Positions 1 through 7,020 of a DNA stretch of 64,000 bases are shown piece after piece. The notes under the pieces were generated by a model. It was not told the origin of the DNA, searched no databases, and saw only the letters and a program-made list of their open reading frames with translations. The position numbers were made by a program, and so were the translations under genes. Source of the stretch: Siphonodentalium dalli (lineage: Eukaryota > Mollusca > Scaphopoda > Gadilida > Siphonodentaliidae); the NCBI GenBank assembly GCA_032622095.1, contig CP136066.1:46036911-46100910 (forward strand). Reading direction: 5' to 3'. Position 1 is the first letter of the stretch; each line of letters opens with the position of its first letter.

Positions 1-210
1 GAACAAAATGCAGATATCAAAACTGAAGAGATGTCTACAACATCAGATGTTTTCAAACAACCCCGACCTGTTGATCCTACGAATGATTCACAGAACAAAT
101 CTGAAGATAAAAATCCAGATTTTGAAAATTCCAAGAAAACTTCCAAGAAAAAGAAGCTGAGACCATTCTACATTCCAAAAACAGATAAACGAATCGATAC
201 AAACATTTGA
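1..210 (+). CDS. 3' end of an unidentified lysine-rich protein (partial)
   Basis: The window opens inside a reading frame: frame 1 is open for 69 codons and stops at TGA 208-210. The visible C-terminus is hydrophilic, rich in Asp, Glu, Ser and Lys, with a basic cluster (SKKTSKKKKLRPF) about 20 residues before the end that could act as a nuclear localisation signal. I do not recognise the family. It is followed by AATAAA at 226-231 and converges on the minus-strand gene at 336-686. The DNA just after its stop resembles that upstream of the second minus-strand gene (1950-2065), so it is probably the plus-strand member of another, partly visible repeat of the same cluster. No histone-type stem-loop is seen in plus orientation after this stop, unlike the two complete plus-strand genes. 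The start and most of the protein lie outside the window. Confidence 0.5.
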   Translation, partial: EQNADIKTEEMSTTSDVFKQPRPVDPTNDSQNKSEDKNPDFENSKKTSKKKKLRPFYIPKTDKRIDTNI

Positions 211-225
211 AAATTATGTTGTGTG

Positions 226-231
226 AATAAA
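226..231 (+). promoter_or_regulatory. poly(A) signal AATAAA
   Basis: AATAAA lies 16 bp after the stop of the leftmost partial gene. The same sequence context recurs at 1964-1969, about 137 bp beyond the paired stem-loops of the next plus-strand gene. That copy may therefore have both a stem-loop and a conventional polyadenylation option. Confidence 0.45.
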
Positions 232-300
232 ATTATGAATTGAACAATCGTGTTTTGTTTTTTTCAGCTATGAAAGAGTAACCTTTTGGGGAATGTGGGT

Positions 301-316
301 GGCCCTGAAAAGGGCC
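301..316 (-). terminator. histone-type 3' stem-loop (minus-strand gene 336-686)
   Basis: Read on the minus strand this is AACGGCCCTTTTCAGGGCCAC: a six-base-pair stem with a four-base loop, matching the replication-dependent histone mRNA 3' hairpin bound by SLBP. It begins 20 bp after the stop codon. The A-rich flank expected upstream of the hairpin is present. Downstream on the transcript a segment containing CAAAAGG could pair with U7 snRNA, although it is less purine-rich than in the plus-strand genes. Confidence 0.8.
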
Positions 317-335
317 GTTTTTTCTTTTACAGAAT

Positions 336-686
336 TCATAAAAATTCTGCCAAATCAGGATATATCCCGTTGGGGTTAATTGTCACAGACCAAGTAGGAT
401 TTGATCTGTGCGCCGCAGCAGCCTGAGCGAAGCTGTCAATTGCTGCATTGCACAGATCTTTCTTCGAGATCTGTGACAAGATCTCCCCGAGATCAAGATT
501 GCTTGGTTCTTGATCACATACTTCAGCCGATGGTCGTCGCCGAGCCAGAAAATCTGTTAACATCTGTTTCTGCACCACCTTTTGTTCAGGAGAATCCTGC
601 CATTTCCTATAGGTTCTGATTTTCGTCTCCTCTGACGAATCTCTCTTCCTCCATAGCTTCTTGAAAAATTTCTTTAGAGACGGCAT
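336..686 (-). CDS. unidentified 116-aa basic protein with histone-type 3' end
   Basis: This is a single uninterrupted 116-codon frame from ATG 684-686 to the stop at 336-338. The N-terminus is strongly basic and amphipathic (MPSLKKFFKKLWRKR). A hydrophilic middle contains FLARRRPS. The C-terminal third (about residues 70-116) mixes Leu/Ile with an alanine run (AQAAAAH) and ends in NGIYPDLAEFL. I see no signal peptide or known domain and assign no function. The support for a real gene is contextual: a TATA-like element at 719-726, a conserved upstream motif shared with its divergent neighbour, and a histone-type stem-loop 20 bp past the stop. It diverges from the plus-strand gene at 1582. Its counterpart in the duplicate unit (2077-2565) shares promoter and 3' signal but no recognisable protein sequence, so the coding part differs while the shell is conserved. 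Confidence 0.6.
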   Translation of the reverse strand: MPSLKKFFKKLWRKRDSSEETKIRTYRKWQDSPEQKVVQKQMLTDFLARRRPSAEVCDQEPSNLDLGEILSQISKKDLCNAAIDSFAQAAAAHRSNPTWSVTINPNGIYPDLAEFL

Positions 687-711
687 GATGAATGAAGTTC
701 ACTGAAAAAGT

Positions 712-1545
712 GAAAATATTTTTATACATTTGACACGGGCGTCAATGAAATCACATGTCGCATTGACGTTAAAATTGACAAATGTTTCCTGGCGTTGTGT
801 TTTTTCAGAGACGGATCAGCAATCATATTTTTCTTGATCATTATTGCATAGCGATCAAACAAATGTTTTTAATTTCGTTAGATCATTATCTATTATTTGG
901 CACACATGATTGATATATTTATTACCTCGTTAGGCAAATATGGAATGTTTTTCTAGTTTTTGTTTTTGGAATTGTACATATTTTATACATAAAACTGAAC
1001 ACAAGATTGTTACACGGGCGTCAATGAAATCACATGTCGCATTGACGTTAAAATTGACAAATGTTTCCTGGCGTTGTGTTTTTTCAGAGACGGATCAGCA
1101 TTCATATTTTTCTTGATCATTATTGCATAGCGATCAAACAAATGTTTTTAATTTCGTTAGATCATTATCTATTATTTGGTACACATGATTGATATATTTA
1201 TTACCTCGTTAGGCAAATATGGAATGTTTTTCTAGTTTTTGTTTTTGGAAATGTACATATTTTATACATAAAACTGAACACAAGAAAACATACTGAACAT
1301 TTTTCTTCATCATTACAATTGATAACTTTACTTGGTCATCGTTTATGAACGAAGATGAATTCATATGTTAAAATATCTTAATTAATTGCATATACTATCA
1401 TGAATTTAATCTACATCATATCGAAATGGTGAAACTAACAGATAATGCACTGAAAAGAAACACAACGTCAGGGAGCATTTGTCATTTTAACGTCAAAGTA
1501 TTATGTGCTTTCTCTACCGCCCGCGCAATCGTGATATATGTTCAA
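712..1545. repeat. segmental duplication, copy A of the shared promoter
   Basis: This stretch is repeated almost without change at 2602-3435, at a constant offset of 1890 bp. Identity starts a few bases inside the minus-strand leader and stops just before the plus-strand coding start. The coding regions on both sides are dissimilar. Flanking 3' regions (about 211-325 and 1953-2064) also match, at an offset of 1738 bp. Confidence 0.9.
734..1284. repeat. 279-bp tandem duplication inside promoter A
   Basis: Segments 734-1005 and 1013-1284 are nearly identical (a few single-base differences such as CAATC/CATTC and GGCAC/GGTAC). Each carries the minus-oriented promoter motif, but only the first is followed by the TATA-like element and gene. 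The second is a promoter copy without a core. The same pair occurs at 2624-2895 and 2903-3174, so the 279-bp duplication predates the 1890-bp duplication. Confidence 0.85.
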
Positions 1546-1581
1546 ACACGGCCGTGAACAATTTTTATTCTGCATTCAAAG

Positions 1582-1770
1582 ATGTCCGAAATCCCCGAAC
1601 CGTTGATGTCTATACTAAGAGGAACGATAGGGCTAACACCCCAGATAATGCGGACCGGACACGCAAAAGAAGTAACCGCCAGTGCAAAACTGGTTATGCA
1701 AATATGCAAAAAACAACAGCGTTGGAACAAAAGCAAAAGTCTCAAAAGAAAATCGTGGCGTGAACTTTGA
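1582..1770 (+). CDS. unidentified 62-aa basic protein with tandem histone-type 3' ends
   Basis: The 62-codon frame starts at ATG 1582, in the context ATTCAAAGATG that also marks the start of the paralogous plus-strand gene at 3468, and stops at TGA 1768-1770. A longer overlapping frame beginning at 1503 is rejected because its start lies upstream of the TATA-like element. The protein begins MSEIPEPLMS, has a short hydrophobic-basic middle (AKLVMQICKKQQ) and a highly basic tail (NKSKSLKRKSWREL). It could bind nucleic acid, but I recognise no family. Two histone-type stem-loops follow 13 and 41 bp after the stop. It may be a truncated relic of a longer gene: its partner at 3468 has 154 codons. 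Confidence 0.5.
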   Translation: MSEIPEPLMSILRGTIGLTPQIMRTGHAKEVTASAKLVMQICKKQQRWNKSKSLKRKSWREL

Positions 1771-1783
1771 TGCCATACAAAAC

Positions 1784-1799
1784 GGCCCTTTTCAGGGCC
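1784..1799 (+). terminator. histone-type 3' stem-loop, first of two
   Basis: GGCCCTTTTCAGGGCC is a perfect six-pair stem with a four-base loop, preceded by ACAAAAC as in histone mRNAs. It lies 13 bp after the stop of the 62-aa gene. Confidence 0.8.
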
Positions 1800-1811
1800 A
1801 AAAACAAAAAC

Positions 1812-1827
1812 GGTCCTTTTCAGGACC
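1812..1827 (+). terminator. histone-type 3' stem-loop, second, with compensatory change
   Basis: GGTCCTTTTCAGGACC is the same hairpin with one stem pair changed on both sides (C-G to T-A), so the structure is retained. It is followed by a purine-rich stretch (CAAAAAGAAAAAC, about 1839-1852) at the usual distance of a histone downstream element, a possible U7 snRNA pairing site. Confidence 0.75.
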
Positions 1828-2038
1828 AACCAATTTTTTCAAAAAGAAAAACTTTTAGCATTGCTTAATAACTAATAATGTTCTTTGTACCCTATGTTTT
1901 GTTTTGAAAAAATCACGCCACGAATAATTTAAAACAAAATATACTTGCAAATATTTGTTGTTGAATAAAATATAAATTGAACAATCGTGTTTTTGATTTT
2001 TTCAGCAATGAAAGAGTAACCTTTTGGGAAATGTGTGT

Positions 2039-2054
2039 GGCCCTGAAAAGGGCC
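2039..2054 (-). terminator. histone-type 3' stem-loop (minus-strand gene 2077-2565)
   Basis: On the minus strand the sequence is ACGGCCCTTTTCAGGGCCAC, identical in stem and loop to the copy at 301-316. It lies about 22 bp beyond the stop of the minus-strand gene, and its downstream flank matches the one near 240-300. Confidence 0.8.
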
Positions 2055-2076
2055 GTTTTAAAATTATCATCTGACT

Positions 2077-2565
2077 TTAACATCGTTTTGTGTTTTTCTT
2101 ATATCTTGACATATCTTTCCCATGAGAACCAATAGCTTTTGCGAATTCATCACTTTTCTCTGTATCTTTAGATTCTTTACAAGGAAGACGAAATCTGACT
2201 TTTGTCTCAGTAGAAGGCTTCATGATACTTTTAGGTTCTTTTTCTTTCGCCGATAATATTTTTTCTTTTTTGATCTGTTTCTGTTCTTTCGATCTCTGAA
2301 CATCATGAACCCTGATTGGTATATCTATCTCTTCTGCAACGAAACGAAGATTCACTTTTACTTCTTGATGCGTTACTTGTGTTTTCACGTCAATATCCCT
2401 GCGAAGACATCTCAGTTCATCTAAAATCGCTTTTAAAATGAGTGTATCTCCACCTATAGTCATTGTCGTATTAGCTTGGCCTGTTGACTGTGGTGCCGCA
2501 TATGTATTCTGTACAACAGGATTACTGTATATCTCACTCTGAAGAAATTCTGTTAACGGATCCAT
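2077..2565 (-). CDS. unidentified 162-aa protein, coiled-coil then Lys-rich tail, histone-type 3' end
   Basis: The frame is open from ATG 2617-2619, but that ATG overlaps the TATA-like element (2609-2616) homologous to the one upstream of the neighbouring copy. I therefore place the start at the in-frame ATG 2563-2565 in the context TATCAAAGATGG, matching the other genes of the cluster. The protein begins MDPLTEFLQ. It has a short amphipathic helix likely to form a coiled coil (about residues 42-60, LILKAILDELRCLRRDID) and a long Lys/Glu-rich hydrophilic C-terminal half with KSIMKPSTETKVRFRL, ending in KKNTKRC. There is no signal peptide or membrane segment. I do not recognise the family; a nuclear or chromatin location is only a guess from the basic tail and the histone-type 3' end. 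It diverges from the OTU-like gene at 3468. Confidence 0.6.
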   Translation of the reverse strand: MDPLTEFLQSEIYSNPVVQNTYAAPQSTGQANTTMTIGGDTLILKAILDELRCLRRDIDVKTQVTHQEVKVNLRFVAEEIDIPIRVHDVQRSKEQKQIKKEKILSAKEKEPKSIMKPSTETKVRFRLPCKESKDTEKSDEFAKAIGSHGKDMSRYKKNTKRC

Positions 2566-3467
2566 CTTTGATAGCAATGCAATGTAACGTTGATCAAATT
2601 CGAAAATATTTTTATACATTTGACACGGGCGTCAATGAAATCACATGTCGCATTGACGTTAAAATTGACAAATGTTTCCTGGCGTTGTGTTTTTTCAGAG
2701 ACGGATCAGCAATCATATTTTTCTTGATCATTATTGCATAGCGATCAAACAAATGTTTTTAATTTCGTTAGATCATTATCTATTATTTGGCACACATGAT
2801 TGATATATTTATTACCTCGTTAGGCAAATATGGAATGTTTTTCTAGTTTTTGTTTTTGGAATTGTACATATTTTATACATAAAACTGAACACAAGATTGT
2901 TACACGGGCGTCAATGAAATCACATGTCGCATTGACGTTAAAATTGACAAATGTTTCCTGGCGTTGTGTTTTTTCAGAGACGGATCAGCATTCATATTTT
3001 TCTTGATCATTATTGCATAGCGATCAAACAAATGTTTTTAATTTCGTTAGATCATTATCTATTATTTGGTACACATGATTGATATATTTATTACCTCGTT
3101 AGGCAAATATGGAATGTTTTTCTAGTTTTTGTTTTTGGAAATGTACATATTTTATACATAAAACTGAACACAAGAAAACATACTGAACATTTTTCTTCAT
3201 CATTACAATTGATAACTTTACTTGGTCATCGTTTATGAACGAAGATGAATTCATATGTTAAAATATCTTAATTAATTGCATATACTATCATGAATTTAAT
3301 CTACATCATATCGAAATGGTGAAACTAACAGATAATGCACTGAAAAGAAACACAACGTCAGGGAGCATTTGTCATTTTAACGTCAAAGTATTATGTGCTT
3401 TCTCTACCGCCCGCGCAATCGTGATATATGTTCAAGACGGATCTTCAGACTTATTCTACATTCAAAG
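2566..3467. promoter_or_regulatory. bidirectional promoter of divergent pair B
   Basis: This is the second copy of the shared promoter. Minus-oriented motifs lie at 2653-2698 and 2932-2977, and the plus-oriented motif at 3340-3386. TATA-like elements are at 2609-2616 (minus) and about 3422-3429 (plus). Strong conservation of the spacer, against dissimilar coding regions, suggests recent duplication, gene conversion or selection on the promoter. Confidence 0.6.
2602..3435. repeat. segmental duplication, copy B of the shared promoter
   Basis: Near-identical to 712-1545 at an offset of 1890 bp, including the internal 279-bp tandem pair (2624-2895 and 2903-3174). Confidence 0.9.
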
Positions 3468-3932
3468 ATGACTGCTGTAAACATAACAGATCTTGACGAG
3501 ATAATGGCCGGTGGGGTATACTGTAAAGCAGTGTACGGTGAAGAAATATCGCTGTTTTGGAGGGCACTCAGCCTCGGGGTTTACGGGACGACCGATGGAT
3601 GGATGGTTCTGAGAGATGCGGCAGTTGACCTGTACTACGCAGAGAGTGACGAACTTGGTGCGTCGGCACAAGATTTACGGCGCACACCACTTTTGGCTGA
3701 ATCAAGATTGATGGTTGAATTAGCGGCGACTGTTATACAGCGACCTATCGTCATGTTTGATGCTACCAAAGGCGGCTACAAATCAACACCAAGATTCAAG
3801 TCATCAATAACTCTAGTGTGGATCCCACACGTTTGCCACGAGCATTATTGTGAATGCGAAATATGGATGAGGCGAGGAGACAAATCAATTGAAGTTTTGG
3901 CGAACAAAGAAGTTCAATGTGGCGGATTCTAA
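3468..3932 (+). CDS. OTU-fold-like protein, probable catalytic-dead (154 aa), histone-type 3' end
   Basis: The start at ATG 3468 is chosen for its ATTCAAAGATG context and its position 39-46 bp after the TATA-like element; the frame extends upstream to an ATG at 3393 that precedes that element. The protein resembles the OTU cysteine-protease fold in order. GEEISLFWRALS (residues 24-35) sits where OTU proteins have GDGxCxFRALS. YGTTDGWMVLR (39-49) corresponds to the YGxxDxHxxLR stretch. AESRLMVELAATVIQRPIVMFD (77-98) matches the helix and strand ending in IVVYD. HEHYCEC (124-130) corresponds to the catalytic His in HYDSV. No cysteine is present at the nucleophile position, so ubiquitin hydrolysis is unlikely if the alignment is right. 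OTU-like genes occur in host genomes, transposons and large DNA viruses. It pairs divergently with the gene at 2077-2565 and ends in a histone-type stem-loop. Confidence 0.55.
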   Translation: MTAVNITDLDEIMAGGVYCKAVYGEEISLFWRALSLGVYGTTDGWMVLRDAAVDLYYAESDELGASAQDLRRTPLLAESRLMVELAATVIQRPIVMFDATKGGYKSTPRFKSSITLVWIPHVCHEHYCECEIWMRRGDKSIEVLANKEVQCGGF

Positions 3933-3951
3933 ACTATAACAAAAATAAAAC

Positions 3952-3967
3952 GGCCCTTTTCAGGGCC
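3952..3967 (+). terminator. histone-type 3' stem-loop (OTU-like gene)
   Basis: The sequence AACGGCCCTTTTCAGGGCCACC starts 19 bp after the stop. CGAAAAGAAAAAC at about 3978-3990 is a purine-rich candidate histone downstream element, homologous to the one after 1827. Confidence 0.85.
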
Positions 3968-4115
3968 ACCAAATATTCGAAAAGAAAAACTCTTGATTGC
4001 TAATTGATATTTTCCAAAGTGAGATTTTCCTTTTGAAAAAAAATAATTCTAAGTCCATTTTCATTTTTTCGATCAGAAATGTCACATCAATGACAGGAAC
4101 ATCTATCCTCAGGCT

Positions 4116-4387
4116 GGGAACTATGGCCCAGTACCCCCCAGACATGGGCACTATGGCCCAGTACCCCCCAGACATGGGCACTATGGCCCAGTACCCCCCA
4201 GACATGGGCACTATGGCCCAGTACCCCCCAGACATGGGCACTATGGCCCATGGGCCATAGTGCCCATGTCTGGGGGGGTACTGGGCCATAGTGCCCATGT
4301 CTGGGGGGTACTGGGCCATAGTGCCCATGTCTGGGGGGTACTGGGCCATAGTGCCCATGTCTGGGGGGTACTGGGCCATAGTGCCCA
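4116..4387. repeat. 270-bp near-perfect palindrome of 30-bp tandem units
   Basis: About four copies of a 30-bp unit (GGGCACTATGGCCCAGTACC followed by CCCCAGACAT) run into their own mirror image; the centre is at 4250/4251 in CTATGGCCCATGGGCCATAG. The right arm has one extra G near 4275. Both strands carry open frames of a ten-residue repeat (MGTMAQYPPD and its shifts), but these look like a by-product of unit length 30 rather than genes. The structure could extrude a long hairpin. Confidence 0.9.
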
Positions 4388-4399
4388 CCATTACTACTC

Positions 4400-4910
4400 A
4401 CGTGGGCCAATGAAGCTGTGTCGGAACTGTTGGAGGAAATGCAGCTGCGAGAAAGTATCTGGAATAAACAAAGAGAACTATACAAGGACAAAAAAGAAAA
4501 GAAAAGAAGACTGATTATAACGAACTTAGGAGGACTCATTATGCGAATATGCAGCGGCGACATTGCTATATATGGCATATTAATTATGACAACCAATTGT
4601 CACCAAACTCCACCATAATAAATTGTCACACCTACTATGCCATGGCTACTGTGATTCGTGTGTCCACAGCCAACCAGACGTAATAATAATACAAGTGCAG
4701 AAGAATTCAAATTAATTGTGGGGAAATGTTTAGGTATAATAAGTTAAACTTTTCCTTACATTTCCTGAGTGAACTACTCGTCAATGATTATTGTGTATAG
4801 AAATGGCTAAAATCTAAATTTATTAATACGAACATTTCACGTATGTATTCAGAGTTTAAAAATAATGTAATATAAGAATCTAAAAAAAATGAGTTGCCAC
4901 CAATACTGAC
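4400..4910. other. no gene seen
   Basis: AT-rich sequence with short overlapping frames that lack family features. The first ~200 bp could be a decayed coding stretch (Lys/Glu/Arg-rich), but I cannot support it. Confidence 0.5.
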
Positions 4911-4913
4911 TTA

Positions 4914-4995
4914 GTAGGTTATATCATGGAAATATCCACGAGTCATTGACGAGTGGCTATTTCATGTACACGATTACCATCATGATATAACCTAC
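4914..4995. repeat. 82-bp foldback repeat
   Basis: GTAGGTTATATCATG at the left end is mirrored by CATGATATAACCTAC at the right end. The interior is itself an imperfect palindrome (GAAATATCCAC against GAGTGGCTATTTC). It is probably a very short MITE. Confidence 0.65.
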
Positions 4996-5102
4996 TTTTA
5001 AACCCCCCCATCTTTTATATTGTTTGTCCTTGTAGGCTTGTACACTTTACCCTGCAATAGAGTCGAACTTTCTCTTTCCATAAATTTAGTGGTATTTGAC
5101 AC

Positions 5103-5346
5103 GAGTTATGCGGATGTAAGGACCACCAAGTAACTTGACTTGAAGCATTTTATTTCAATAATATATTAACGGGACTGGGAACAAGTTTTCGCAACTTATT
5201 AAGCCCATCTCCCAACACAATATAATAAAAATGCGGATATAAGGACCACCAAGTAACTTGACTTGAAACATATTTTATTTCAATAATATACAAATGGGAT
5301 TGGGGCACAAGTTTTTGAAACTTATTAACCCTTTACCCAACAAACC
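5103..5346. repeat. two tandem ~125-bp repeats
   Basis: The units begin ATGCGGAT(G/A)TAAGGACCACC at about 5108 and 5231 and end in a run resembling CAAGTTTTxxxAACTTATTAA. They diverge by several substitutions and small indels. Confidence 0.7.
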
Positions 5347-5471
5347 GGCCAAAACCGGCCAAATAAAGCTTCAACAGCCTAAAATATCTTCGGTCTGTCT
5401 CAATAGAACCATACAAATATGGGTATCATTGGAACCGGCTCCTTGACCACATTGTGATAGTTACAGTTATG

Positions 5472-5700
5472 CCCTGTGCCAATGCATTCTCTTATATATG
5501 CGAGTCGACCATAGGTCGCCTCGCATATATAAGAGAATGCATTGGCCTAAAACAAATCTTTTTTTAACACTTTTTACCATTTTTTCTTACATTCTTTAAC
5601 AATTTTATAATTTTTAATGTGTTAAGCCGATGCATTCTCTTATATATGCGAGGCGACCTATGGTCGACTCGCATATATAAGAGAATGCATTGGCACAGGG
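5472..5700. mobile_element. palindrome-ended MITE, short copy
   Basis: Both ends are ~75-bp hairpins that begin CCCTGTGCCAATGCATTCTC, contain TATATATGCGAGTCGACC, and then fold back on themselves around the SalI-like GTCGAC centre. The interior is short (~75 bp of A/T-rich DNA) compared with the ~365-bp full copies elsewhere in the window. Confidence 0.8.
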
Positions 5701-5876
5701 CCCTTCTGTTGGGTAAAGGGTTAATCTCCTCTCCAAACACAACATAATAACACACATATAATCAAGATGCCGCTATAAACGTATATACATGGTGCTATGT
5801 TTTGAGATATATAATTTCTAGTGGATTCATTTTAAGATAGTTGTGTTAGTAATCACTACAGTCGGGATTTTTTTTA

Positions 5877-6244
5877 CCCTGTGCCAATGCATTCTCTTAT
5901 ATATGCGAGTCGACCATATGTCGCCTCGCATATATAAGAGAATGCATTGGCCTAACAATTTTTTACAATTTTAATAATATTTTCTTGTATTCTTTAACAA
6001 TTTTATAATTTCACCCATACAGAGCCCCAGACAAACATGAGCAGACGACACTCTTCTATATGCTTCTATATATGTGTGGGGCTCCCTGCAGGGTAATGGA
6101 TGTTTTTTATTTTATATCCTAAAAATTGTCAGAAACATTTATTTAAAAAAAATGATAAACAATTGTTAGGCCAATGAATTCTCTTATATATGCGAGGCGA
6201 CCTATGGTCGACTCGCATATATAAGAGAATGCATTGGCACAGGG
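5877..6244. mobile_element. palindrome-ended MITE, full copy 1
   Basis: The 368-bp element starts CCCTGTGCCAATGC and ends in its reverse complement; each terminus is a ~75-bp self-palindrome. The interior contains a GAGCCCCAGACAAACATGAG segment and a CTGCAGGGTAATGGATG segment common to all full copies. The match continues outside the CCCTG end into GTCGGGATTTT / TACCGACTTCCGACTGG, so a larger terminal repeat may apply. Confidence 0.85.
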
Positions 6245-6269
6245 TAAAAAAAATACCGACTTCCGACTG

Positions 6270-7019
6270 GATCATACCACAATACATATCTTATATCAGA
6301 GGTTAACAGACCGGGGATTGTTTCGAGTTGCGAGTGCTAACACATACTATATTATTAGTATTTGTTTGTTCTTGGTAATTTATAATGACACAATTGTACT
6401 CGCGTTTGGTTTTTGTTGTGCTCTGGAAGACAATACAAATAATTAATCAGAATGATATGTTTGAATTGGAGGTTGACTTAACTGTCACATAACAATTTGA
6501 AATTCTGGAAGCAATTTGAAGTGGATTCGAATGTTAAATAAATATAACAATTTGGGAGCGAAATGATTAGTCGCTACAAAGTATTGCTGTGTTATGTAAA
6601 ATAGTTGAACCGCCAAGTAGCTGGGTTTAAGGCAGATATTCAAATATGTTGGGTATTCGACCAAATAATAACACCGGCTTCGCATCGATGAATTATTTTT
6701 TCCGAATATCCGACAGCTCAGGGAATATCTAGAAACTATTGTGCATTTTTCGTATATATCATATTTTTCAATTTATTCGTACCACCAGATATTCATAATC
6801 AGGAAGACGATTTTCAAAAGCAATTATAATACCTGTTGTCAGATACGCCTGCCATTCACCAGTTATTTTGCTATGATTGTTTGTGGAATAATGAGTGTTT
6901 TTGTACTATATGTATACACGCGAGAATATGAGAGCTCCGGTCACCTGTTTGAAGAAAACTCCAGTTTTACTTAATCAAGAAACCAAAGATTTGCCTACAT
7001 GTAATTTCCTGTATTTGGA
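6270..7019. other. no gene seen
   Basis: AT-rich sequence with short frames only. I see no domain, repeat structure or splice-supported exon. Confidence 0.5.
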
Positions 7020-7020
7020 G

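Larger units (their letters stand above)
687..1581. promoter_or_regulatory. bidirectional promoter of divergent pair A
   Basis: This spacer separates two outward-facing genes. The motif CTGAAAA(R)AAACACAACG followed by CATTTGTCA and TTTTAACGTCAA is present toward the plus gene at 1450-1496 and, reverse-complemented, toward the minus gene at 763-808. A further minus-oriented copy lies at 1042-1087 within a 279-bp tandem duplication. TATA-like elements follow on the gene side: 719-726 (minus, TATAAAAA) and about 1532-1539 (plus, GATATATG). The TGACGTT/AACGTCA cores resemble CREB/ATF-type sites. The middle is AT-rich without obvious coding. Function is inferred from position and from symmetry between the two directions. 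Confidence 0.6.

Noticed and set aside
301-316. Bacterial rho-independent terminators
   Set aside because: The hairpins are followed by T or A runs in places, but the fixed loop, flanks and spacing match histone 3' elements, and everything else in the window is animal DNA.
1503-1763. 86-codon frame starting MCFLYRPRNRDIC, also present at 3393
   Set aside because: Its start lies in the duplicated promoter upstream of the TATA-like element. The conserved AAAGATG start at 1582 is in another frame and matches the sister gene.
301-3967. A core histone gene cluster
   Set aside because: The stem-loops and divergent layout fit, but none of the ORFs contains a histone fold or H1-type sequence that I can recognise.
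3960-4596. Several open frames of 84-169 codons across the palindrome, rich in MGTMAQYPPD, GHYGPVPPRH or HVWGVLGHSA repeats
   Set aside because: They exist on both strands only because the tandem unit is 30 bp (divisible by three) and stop-free. No upstream or downstream gene signals support them.
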